Positions 1 through 5,893 of a stretch of DNA of 7,909 nt are shown piece by piece. The notes below the pieces were generated by a model, which was not told the origin of the DNA, did no database searches, and was given only the letters and a program-made list of their open reading frames with translations. The DNA comes from Acetobacteraceae bacterium (lineage in GTDB: Bacteria > Pseudomonadota > Alphaproteobacteria > Acetobacterales > Acetobacteraceae): positions 1 to 7,909 of the forward strand of contig JASHVB010000233.1 of the NCBI GenBank assembly GCA_030039695.1, in the 5' to 3' direction. Made by a program: the position numbers and the translations under genes. How positions within the stretch are numbered: position 1 is the first letter of the stretch; each line of letters starts with the position of its first letter.

Positions 1-60
1 GAGGACAATCCCTATATTGGGCTGATCGGCACTTTTCGCCGTGGGGTTATGCGTGCCTAA
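1..60 (+). CDS. Possible C-terminal tail of an upstream gene (partial)
   Basis: Frame 1 is open from the first base to a TAA at 58-60. It would encode the last 19 residues of a protein (EDNPYIGLIGTFRRGVMRA). The gene would start outside the window. I do not recognise the peptide, and its third-position GC is lower than in the clear genes here, so it may be chance. Confidence 0.25.
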   Translation, partial: EDNPYIGLIGTFRRGVMRA

Positions 61-150
61 GACCGCGACTACGTCGCATCCGGTGCTTCTCCCATAGCAA
101 AGTAACACGGCTCGCATGGTGCGGGTCGCCGAGATCATCGGAGCGACTTT

Positions 151-357
151 ATGTCAGCAGGTACAGTCAAGTGGTTCAACGCGCAGAAGGGTTACGGATT
201 TATCCGGCCGGATGATGGGGCGAGCGACGTGTTCGTGCACATCTCGGCGGTGGAACAGGCCGGGCTTCGCGGACTGAATGAAGGCCAGAAGGTGACCTAC
301 GACGTCGAGCGGGGCCGGCAGGGTAAGACCGCGGCAGTGAATTTGAAGATCGCGTAA
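151..357 (+). CDS. CspA-family cold-shock protein
   Basis: A 68-aa single cold-shock domain protein, the usual length for the family. It is a small cytoplasmic nucleic-acid chaperone that binds single-stranded RNA or DNA and melts mRNA structure. The N-terminal GTVKWFN is followed by RNP1 (KGYGFI, residues 13-18) and RNP2 (VFVHI, residues 27-31), which carry the aromatic residues that stack on bases. The ATG at 151 is preceded by GGAG at 140-143, spacing 7. Family membership is certain. Which paralogue it is, and whether it is cold-induced or constitutive, cannot be told from sequence, so no symbol is given. No convincing promoter was found in 61-150. A hairpin at 370-390 lies between this gene and the next. 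Confidence 0.96.
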   Translation: MSAGTVKWFNAQKGYGFIRPDDGASDVFVHISAVEQAGLRGLNEGQKVTYDVERGRQGKTAAVNLKIA

Positions 358-369
358 GGCGGGGCATCC

Positions 370-390
370 GGCGCCGCTGGTCGCGGCGTC
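370..390 (+). terminator. GC-rich hairpin between csp and the 67-aa gene
   Basis: GGCGCCGC (370-377) pairs with GCGGCGTC (383-390) across a 5-nt loop: 8 bp with one G-T pair. No T-run follows. It could act as a weak terminator or attenuator, or stabilise the 3' end of the csp mRNA. The role is inferred from position only. Confidence 0.4.
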
Positions 391-416
391 GGCGGCTTCC
401 GCTGGAGAGGACGGAC

Positions 417-620
417 ATGGTCTCGCACAAGTTTGCGGTGGGCGACCGCGTGCGCTTCATCGGCAGTCGGTTCGACGGTGATGTGCCGGCGGGCGTCTAT
501 ACGGTCGTGCGCAAGCTGCCGGTCGAGGGCAATGTCTGCCAGTACAGGGTTCGGCATGCCCAGGACGGCCACGAGCGCGTCATGTCGGAAAACCAGATCG
601 TACTCAGCGGCGAGGATTAA
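417..620 (+). CDS. Small hypothetical protein, SH3-like, downstream of csp
   Basis: A 67-aa soluble protein with no signal peptide and no membrane segment. The pattern KFAVGDRVRFIG ... AGVYTVVRKLP ... QYRVRH ... ERVMSENQI looks like a small all-beta SH3/KOW-type barrel. From memory, similar short proteins (GDxVRF ... G.Y.VVR.LP ... YRV ... E.QL) are common, uncharacterised, in alphaproteobacteria. The start at 417 is supported by GGAGAGG at 404-410, spacing 6. The overlapping frame from 433 is a shadow: Arg/Ser/Ala-rich and with no conserved pattern. The gene is 59 nt downstream of the cold-shock gene on the same strand, so co-transcription is possible. No function is assigned. Confidence 0.85.
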   Translation: MVSHKFAVGDRVRFIGSRFDGDVPAGVYTVVRKLPVEGNVCQYRVRHAQDGHERVMSENQIVLSGED

Positions 621-862
621 TCCCTAATCCGGTCGTTTGAGGCTGACCGTCCAGACTTGCGCGCTATTTTCTAGCCGCTCCGCGATTGTCTCACTCGTGA
701 GATTCGGGTGGCAAGTCAGTCTGGTGGCGTCACTTCGGCACCGTCAACTGGCCGATTCGGTTTGATTCTCGTGGCGGCGCTGGTTTTGGCCGCAGCCGTC
801 CGATCCTATATGACCGCTTGTGGCGCCGGGGTCCCGATCCCGGCGCCTTTGCGTGAGGGCCC
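621..862 (+). other. Intergenic region upstream of prfC
   Basis: No gene found in these 242 nt. It contains a small inverted repeat, TCTCAC / GTGAGA with a 2-nt spacer (689-702), which could be an operator or a short hairpin. It also contains the strong hairpin at 822-847 described separately. No promoter with good spacing was found. No tRNA fold was found. Confidence 0.6.
822..847 (+). promoter_or_regulatory. Strong 9-bp hairpin just upstream of prfC
   Basis: GGCGCCGGG (822-830) and CCCGGCGCC (839-847) form a perfect all-GC 9-bp stem with an 8-nt loop, followed by TTT. The stem ends 15 nt before the prfC ATG and a few bases before its Shine-Dalgarno-like GTGAGGG (853-859). It looks like an intrinsic terminator with a short T-run, or a structure that limits ribosome access. 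The inverted repeat is seen directly. A regulatory role (attenuation of prfC) is inference. Confidence 0.55.
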
Positions 863-2407
<1,545 letters not shown>

Positions 2408-2427
2408 CGACCATTGCCAGGGCCAAA

Positions 2428-2466
2428 GGGCGGAAGCAGTGCCCCCGCGGGACGTCGCTTCTGCCC
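2428..2466. terminator. Inverted repeat between convergent prfC and coq9
   Basis: GGGCGGAAGC (2428-2437) and GCTTCTGCCC (2457-2466) pair over 10 bp with one G-T pair. The 19-nt loop contains CCCGCGGG. It lies between two convergent stop codons. On the - strand the stem is followed by TTTGG, on the + strand by no T-run, so if it terminates it fits coq9 transcripts better. The structure is seen; the function is inferred. Confidence 0.45.
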
Positions 2467-2481
2467 TGCGGTCCTTGCCAT

Positions 2482-2500
2482 GCATGACCTCATGTCATGC
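2482..2500. terminator. Perfect 7-bp inverted repeat across the coq9 stop codon
   Basis: GCATGAC (2482-2488) and GTCATGC (2494-2500) flank a 5-nt loop, CTCAT. The coq9 stop codon (2495-2497, - strand) lies inside the right arm. With the larger repeat at 2428-2466 it could form a compact convergent 3' end. Confidence 0.35.
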
Positions 2501-3112
2501 CGGCCGCAACCGCACCACCAAGCCCTCGACCCGCCGCATCCAGCGGTTCAGTCGCGCATGACCTGCCAGCCGCCGGTCGAGGAACGCCAGCGTCGCCGAG
2601 TCATCCTCGCCCGCGTCGCGCAGCCAATACAGCAACGTCGCCGAGTAGATGGCGCTCAGGATCGCGCGCTTGGTGTACCAGGAGAAATCCGCTGCCTCAT
2701 CGCCCGCCGTGTGCCAGATCGCATCGATTGTGCGCGCCATGCAGGCGGCCGCCAGCCGCGCGTGGCGCGGCAGTGCCAGCAGGGCCACCGCACGCCGCAC
2801 CGCCTCGCGGTAAGGGCGGTTCTGCGCCAGCCGCAGCGCGATGACCGTTCGCACGCGCGACGACAGACGCATGTCGGGGTTCAGTACGGCGCCAGCGGCG
2901 GCTTCCATGCGGCGGTCTGCCCAGTCGCAGAACGCCTCGATCATGTCGGGCGCGCCGCCGGGGAACAGCAGCGGGGCGTCCTCCGGCGATTCGCCGATCT
3001 GTGCCAGACCGATGCGCAGGGCACGGGTGGTCCAGCCGTCGAACGGCACGTGGGGCAGCATGGCCTCTAGGGCAGCGTCACGTTCGGCACTGCGTTCGGG
3101 GGGCGGGATCAT
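2495..3112 (-). CDS. coq9: COQ9-family ubiquinone biosynthesis protein
   Basis: A 205-aa protein of the COQ9 family, usual length for bacterial members. COQ9 has a TetR-like helical fold, binds isoprenoid lipid, and in eukaryotes helps COQ7 hydroxylate demethoxyubiquinone. The bacterial role is taken from that family knowledge. The diagnostic C-terminal block is present: SWYTKRAILSAIYSATLLYWLRDAGEDDSATLAFLDRRL (about residues 144-182), with the lipid-binding last helix after it. I chose the ATG at 3110-3112 (MIPPPERSAERDAALEAMLPHVPFDGWT), which matches the family N-terminus. The frame stays open to 3328, but that extension is Arg/Ala/Cys-rich and overlaps the vapC remnant in another frame. 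There is no clear Shine-Dalgarno at 3112. A perfect 10-bp hairpin sits 14 nt upstream (3127-3159). In alphaproteobacteria coq9 is often near rpsU; here def and a dead vapBC lie between them. Confidence 0.93.
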   Translation of the reverse strand: MIPPPERSAERDAALEAMLPHVPFDGWTTRALRIGLAQIGESPEDAPLLFPGGAPDMIEAFCDWADRRMEAAAGAVLNPDMRLSSRVRTVIALRLAQNRPYREAVRRAVALLALPRHARLAAACMARTIDAIWHTAGDEAADFSWYTKRAILSAIYSATLLYWLRDAGEDDSATLAFLDRRLAGHARLNRWMRRVEGLVVRLRPA

Positions 3113-3126
3113 CGATGCGCGTCGAA

Positions 3127-3159
3127 CCGCCCGTGCGGTCGCGGCAAGGGCACGGGCGG
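3127..3159 (-). promoter_or_regulatory. Perfect 10-bp hairpin upstream of coq9
   Basis: CCGCCCGTGC (3127-3136) and GCACGGGCGG (3150-3159) form a perfect 10-bp stem with a 13-nt loop. It is 14 nt 5' of the coq9 ATG on the - strand. No T-run follows on that strand, so it is not a classic terminator. It could shape translation initiation or mark the end of the old vapC transcript. Its role is inferred. Confidence 0.5.
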
Positions 3160-3252
3160 ACGGCAGTCGATAGCGTGCGTCTCGCGGTCTATGTCGCGGT
3201 GCATACGGTCGTTCTCGCGCCGATCGCGCCATCGTGCAACGGCTGCATGCAG

Positions 3253-3646
3253 TCACGACATCGACGCCACAGGCCGGCCGAGACGCCCAGCAAGCGGCTC
3301 GACAACCCGGTGGTCGTGCCGGGCGCACGGCCGCCGAGGAGACAAATTGTGCCGATCGTCATCCCGATCGCCTTGCGAACCCTGACGTCCCGCGGTCGAA
3401 AACGCCGGTCGTGTCTCGCCGCCTGCGTCACGACGGTCTCCTCGGGCATGGGTGCGATCAGGGCGCGACGAAGGTTCGGTTCGATCCAGGAAGACGTATG
3501 CGTCATCGCGTGCGCCCTGAAATGTCTAGAGTGGGACCTCGAGCAGGATCTGTTCGTGGTTGTTCCGGGCGAGCCCCAGCAGCTCAGCACCGCTGCATTG
3601 CCTGGCCGCGCAACGGTGCGAGCCAAATCGAACTATCCAACGCGAC
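3253..3646 (-). pseudogene. vapC: Decayed vapC-like PIN-domain toxin
   Basis: Stitching frames on the - strand rebuilds a full-length PIN toxin of about 131 aa. Piece 1: VALDSSIWLAPLRG (3646-3605), the toxin N-terminus (VIVVDSSVWI type). Piece 2, other frame: LLGLARNNHEQILLEVPL, a TAG stop (3526-3528), then TFQGARDDAY, resembling the 'LLEVLQGARDD' helix. Piece 3, back in frame: NLRRALIAPMPEETVVTQAARHDRRFRPRD (3476-3387) then VRVRKAIGMTIGTICLLGG (3386-3330), resembling 'VRKTIDMIIGTFC'. Piece 4: CARHDHRVVEPLAGRLGRPVA with TGA at 3253-3255, resembling 'HDDRDFEPLAxxLGLPVA'. VapC enzymes are Mg-dependent RNases with four acidic residues. Here the first Asp and the Glu remain, the third Asp is Gly (3363-3365) and the fourth is Val (3304-3306). 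With the stop and frameshifts, the gene is dead. The 105-aa open frame 3189-3506 is piece 3 plus out-of-frame sequence, not a separate gene. Confidence 0.75.
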
Positions 3647-3650
3647 CCGG

Positions 3651-3790
3651 CAGGTGGTGGTTAACCGTGTGGTATCGCCTGCCATTGTCCAACTGCTTCG
3701 CGATTGCCCCGCGGGTGACATTCGGTTGATCCATCGGCTGGTCGGCGGTGCTTCGGGAGTGCTAACTGCCGGAGCTCGGCCCAACGACGA
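3651..3790 (-). other. Unassigned spacer between vapB and vapC remnants
   Basis: About 140 nt with no gene or clear protein similarity in any frame. Intact vapB and vapC normally touch or overlap, so a gap this long is odd. It may be decayed antitoxin sequence or an insertion. A GTG at 3792-3794, overlapping the vapB remnant's TGA, would read VIVVGPSSGS then stop. That resembles a VapC start (VIVVDSS) but may be coincidence. Confidence 0.4.
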
Positions 3791-3961
3791 TCACAGTTGC
3801 GACGGCGTGTGCCGCCCCCGCCGCATCGCAGCCAGCGGCCGTCCGAGCCGAGGATGGGCATGCCGGCCAGCGCCAACCCCGCTCGCGCTGCCCGTCTTCT
3901 TCGTCGACTGGCCGATAGCCTTGGCGCGCAGCATGTCGTCGACGTCGATGTTGCTGCGCAT
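3791..3961 (-). pseudogene. vapB: Decayed vapB-like antitoxin
   Basis: Reading from ATG 3961 on the - strand gives MRSNIDVDDMLRAKAIGQSTKKT, which matches the DNA-binding N-terminus of VapB-type antitoxins ('MRTNIDIDDxLLAxAMxxTGxxTKKxxVEEAL'), apart from a short internal deletion. After STKKT the frame becomes Gly/Ala/Arg noise. The expected EEAL-helix is missing, and a neighbouring frame reads RAARAGLALAGMPILGSDGRW. The original frame then ends LAAMRRGRHTPSQL with TGA at 3791-3793, like antitoxin tails ending 'DLxAMRRGR'. So both ends are recognisable and the middle is deleted or frameshifted. VapB binds and neutralises VapC and represses its own operon. It lies 67 nt downstream of def on the same strand and upstream of the vapC remnant, in the expected order. 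The 57-aa product (56 residues if counted without Met) could still be translated. Confidence 0.65.
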
Positions 3962-4028
3962 GAGTCGGTCCATTTGTACGACTTCGTCGCGTCGGAGACA
4001 TGACCGGCGAGGCGGTCTGTGCGCGGCG

Positions 4029-4565
4029 TCATTGTTGCGCGATGGCCAGCCGGTTCAGCTCCTCATTGAACCCGAACAACCGGAAATCCGTCATGCGCAT
4101 CGGATAGAGAACGCCATCAAGATGGTCATATTCGTGCTGGACCACGTACGCGTGGAACCCGGAAACCTCCCGGGCCACGACGTTCCCGTCGCAATCCACC
4201 CCCTGGTACCGGACCCGGGGCGCACGCGGCACCGCCGCGCGCAGGCCAGGAATCGAAAGGCATCCTTCCCAGCTCAACACCCGCTCCTCCGACAGAAGTT
4301 CCAGTTGTGGATTGATCAGCACGGAATTCCCGACCGCGAGATCGTCAGGATCCAGCCCGTTGCGCTCTCCCGGAATCCGGAACACAAACAACCGCAGCGG
4401 CACATGCACCTGCGGGGCGGCGAGGCCGACGCCGGGTGCGTCCTCCATGGTCTCGATCATGTCGGCGACCAGGCGGCGGATTTCAGGCGCGCCAGGATCC
4501 GCCACCGGTGCGCAGGGGCGGATCAGAACGGGATGGCCCATGCGCGCGATCTTCAGGATGGCCAT
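4029..4565 (-). CDS. def: Peptide deformylase
   Basis: A 178-aa metalloenzyme that removes the N-formyl group from the initiator methionine of nascent proteins at the ribosome exit. All three family motifs are intact: GVGLAAPQ (residues 45-52), EGCLS (100-104, with metal ligand Cys102) and HEYDH (144-148, ligands His144 and His148, catalytic Glu145). Length is near the E. coli enzyme (169 aa). The ATG at 4563-4565 has CGGAGAG just upstream on the - strand (4569-4575 region). No fmt gene lies next to it, so it may be one of several deformylase copies, as is common in alphaproteobacteria. It is divergent from rpsU and shares a 135-nt promoter region with it. A small 5-bp hairpin (4002-4017) follows the stop codon and may be a weak terminator. 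The long + frame over this gene is its antisense shadow. Confidence 0.97.
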   Translation of the reverse strand: MAILKIARMGHPVLIRPCAPVADPGAPEIRRLVADMIETMEDAPGVGLAAPQVHVPLRLFVFRIPGERNGLDPDDLAVGNSVLINPQLELLSEERVLSWEGCLSIPGLRAAVPRAPRVRYQGVDCDGNVVAREVSGFHAYVVQHEYDHLDGVLYPMRMTDFRLFGFNEELNRLAIAQQ

Positions 4566-4579
4566 GCGCTCTCCGTGGT

Positions 4580-4608
4580 TTGGAATTCATTCGGACCCGT
4601 GTTATAGC
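4580..4608 (+). promoter_or_regulatory. Candidate rpsU promoter
   Basis: -35 TTGGAA (4580-4585), 17-nt spacer, -10 TATAGC (4603-4608). Each hexamer matches consensus at 4 of 6. The start would be near 4615, giving a leader of about 86 nt that carries the hairpin GCCGGG/CCCGGC (4621-4635). It overlaps the def candidate promoter. Confidence 0.45.
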
Positions 4609-4630
4609 GCACGTCCCCGCGCCGGGTCAC
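4601..4630 (-). promoter_or_regulatory. Candidate def promoter
   Basis: Read on the - strand: -35 GTGACC (4625-4630), 18-nt spacer, -10 TATAAC (4601-4606). The start would fall near 4594, giving a leader of about 30 nt that contains the GGAGAG ribosome site. The spacing is good and the -10 strong. Its core is shared with the rpsU candidate on the other strand. Confidence 0.5.
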
Positions 4631-4700
4631 CCGGCTGCGGCGCTATTGTGCGGGCCTCGATTGGCGAGGGCCATCAACCGGAAGAGGAGAAGGCGGCCAA

Positions 4701-4904
4701 GTGCAAGTACTCGTGCGTGACAACAACGTCGATCAGGCGCTGAAGGCGCTCAAGAAGAAGATGCAGCGGGAGGGAATCTTCCGCGAGATGAAACTGCGGC
4801 GACACTATGAAAAACCGTCGGAGCGTCGCGCTCGCGAGGCGGCTGAGGCCGTGCGTCGTGCCCGCAAGCTTGAGCGCAAGCGCCTGGAGCGCGAGGGCTT
4901 CTGA
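4701..4904 (+). CDS. rpsU: 30S ribosomal protein S21
   Basis: A 67-aa basic ribosomal protein of the 30S subunit, near the anti-Shine-Dalgarno end of 16S rRNA, needed for efficient initiation. [29 protein letters not shown] is the S21 signature, followed by a long Arg/Lys-rich helix ending [13 protein letters not shown], the alphaproteobacterial form. The start is GTG at 4701, the only sensible start: AGGAGA (4685-4690) and AAGG (4690-4693, spacing 7) lie upstream, and the family begins with QVLVRDN. A probable terminator follows at 4939-4976. It is divergent from def. In many related genomes coq9 is its neighbour; here it is about 1.6 kb away. Confidence 0.97.
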   Translation: MQVLVRDNNVDQALKALKKKMQREGIFREMKLRRHYEKPSERRAREAAEAVRRARKLERKRLEREGF

Positions 4905-4938
4905 CCGTCCGCGTCGATACGTCCCATCACCGGATCTG

Positions 4939-4976
4939 CCGCGGCCCGGGGCGACATGCCCGATTGGCCGCGGTTT
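4939..4976 (+). terminator. Probable rpsU terminator
   Basis: CCGCGGCC (4939-4946) pairs perfectly with GGCCGCGG (4966-4973). Within the 19-nt loop, GGGC and GCCC form an inner stem, making one long hairpin. TTTGCGTTT follows from 4974. It begins 34 nt after the rpsU stop. The T-run is short, as is usual in GC-rich genomes. Confidence 0.55.
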
Positions 4977-5350
4977 GCGTTTGGAGCGCCGTGAGCCCTG
5001 TCGCGGGCTTGTGATCGGTCGCCGCGCGTCCTGACGGCTTCGTAATATGGCGGCATATCTCGCGACACCAGCGCGGGCGCAACCTGCAATTCCTGCCGCT
5101 GGGAGGCGCAGGATGGCGACCGGAGCGGTGAGGTGGCGCCGCACCCCTGGCGGGCTTGTCACCCGCCGCCCGGTCACCATGCACGGCGCCACGCGCGGCA
5201 TGTCGCCCATCCGGTCAAGCGAACAACGGAACACGATCTCGCGGTTCAACCACTCGTTACGAGACTCGACTGTGCATCAAGGCAACTATCGCAACGAGGC
5301 CGCGAATCAGGTCGGGCGATGACGGCCCGCCCCCTTCGGGAGATTTGGTG
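4977..5350 (+). other. Noncoding region upstream of marR
   Basis: No gene supported in about 370 nt. Open frames here are Arg/Pro-rich and lack ribosome sites or family patterns. Structure seen: AGCCC/GGGCT (4994-5009), GGCGGG/CCCGCC with a 7-nt loop (5149-5167), and the 11-bp palindrome CTCGT-T-ACGAG (5253-5263), which could be an operator for the adjacent MarR-type regulator. CGGGC/GCCCG (5313-5329) lies just before the marR ribosome site. No confident promoter was found. Confidence 0.5.
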
Positions 5351-5764
5351 ATGATGAGCAATGAAGTTAGCGACGGCCTGGCCGGCGTTCTTCGGACCGC
5401 GATTGTTGAGCTCGTGCGCCGTGACGGCCCGGATTTGTCGGCCCGTCAGCTCGGCGTTTTCCTGACCTGCTATCTGGAAAGCGAGGCGCAGACCGTGCGC
5501 GGCCTCGCCGCCAAGCTGGGCGTATCGAAGCCGGCAATCACCCGCGCGCTGGACCGGCTATCGGAATTCGACCTGGTCCGCCGCAAGACCGATCCGCTGG
5601 ACCGCCGCAGCGTGCTGGTGCAGCGCACGGCCACTGGCATGGCGTTCCTGCGCGAACTGCGTACCATCCTGCGCGACGCCGCGACGGCGATGCACATCAC
5701 CGCCGAGCCTGCCCAAGCGGGCCGGCACCGCGCCGGTGCCGAAGCCGCCCGCGCGACGCACTGA
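5351..5764 (+). CDS. MarR-family transcriptional regulator
   Basis: A 137-aa winged helix-turn-helix protein, slightly short for MarR (about 140-150 aa). The order is an N-terminal dimerisation helix, then LSARQLGVFLTCYLE (29-43), then the HTH TVRGLAAKLGVSKPAITRALDRLSEFDLV (48-76), then the wing RRKTDPLDRRSVLVQRT (77-93), then a C-terminal helix and an Ala/Arg-rich tail. Such proteins bind palindromic operators as dimers and often release on binding small aromatic ligands; the ligand here is unknown. I chose the ATG at 5351, with GGGAG at 5338-5342 (spacing 8). GTG 5348 and ATG 5354 are possible alternatives. The frame is open back to 5156, but the upstream part lacks conserved pattern. MarR genes often repress themselves or a neighbour. 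The patatin gene is the next gene, but the REP-like element lies between them, so a shared operon is doubtful. Confidence 0.9.
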   Translation: MMSNEVSDGLAGVLRTAIVELVRRDGPDLSARQLGVFLTCYLESEAQTVRGLAAKLGVSKPAITRALDRLSEFDLVRRKTDPLDRRSVLVQRTATGMAFLRELRTILRDAATAMHITAEPAQAGRHRAGAEAARATH

Positions 5765-5773
5765 TTTCGCAAT

Positions 5774-5817
5774 CCTCTCCCGCGCTGCGCGCGGGAGAGG
5801 TCGAGGTGCGCAGCACC
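5774..5817. repeat. REP-like double-hairpin element
   Basis: CCTCTCCCGCGC (5774-5785) and GCGCGGGAGAGG (5789-5800) form a perfect 12-bp stem with a 3-nt loop. A second hairpin follows, GGTGC-GCA-GCACC (5805-5817), then GAGAGTGACGGG. This resembles the dispersed 'CTCTCCCGC...GCGGGAGAGG...GGTGAGGG' palindromes common between genes in many alphaproteobacteria. It begins 9 nt after the marR stop and may also end marR transcripts or protect their 3' end. Only one copy occurs in this window, so the family assignment is from memory of the motif. Confidence 0.65.
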
Positions 5818-5893
5818 GAGAGTGACGGGCCCACCGCGGCTTACCACGTGCGCGCCCATTGCCGTTCGTCTCGCCCCGCGGCATTTTCGCCAT

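Noticed and set aside
730..800. Possible tRNA, from a GGTTTGATTC T-arm-like string
   Set aside because: No matching acceptor, D or anticodon stems can be folded around it.
3113..3328. N-terminal extension of coq9 (277-aa version)
   Set aside because: The extra 72 residues are Arg/Ala/Cys-rich, overlap the vapC remnant in another frame and precede the family's usual start.
3189..3506. 105-aa open frame on the - strand as a separate gene
   Set aside because: Its middle is the PIN-domain remnant (VRVRKAIGMTIGT). Its ends are out-of-frame sequence and it fits better as part of the vapC pseudogene, despite high third-position GC.
3234..4607. Open frame of 457 codons on the + strand
   Set aside because: It runs antisense and codon-aligned to def and to one vapC piece. 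It has no domain pattern, is Arg/Pro/His-rich and has no good ribosome site, so it is a GC-driven antisense shadow.
4674..5249. 191-aa open frame antisense to rpsU and downstream region
   Set aside because: It overlaps the rpsU gene and terminator, is Arg-rich and has no family pattern.
5047..5322. 91-aa open frame before marR
   Set aside because: No ribosome site, Arg/Pro/Thr-rich and no similarity recognised; treated as noncoding.
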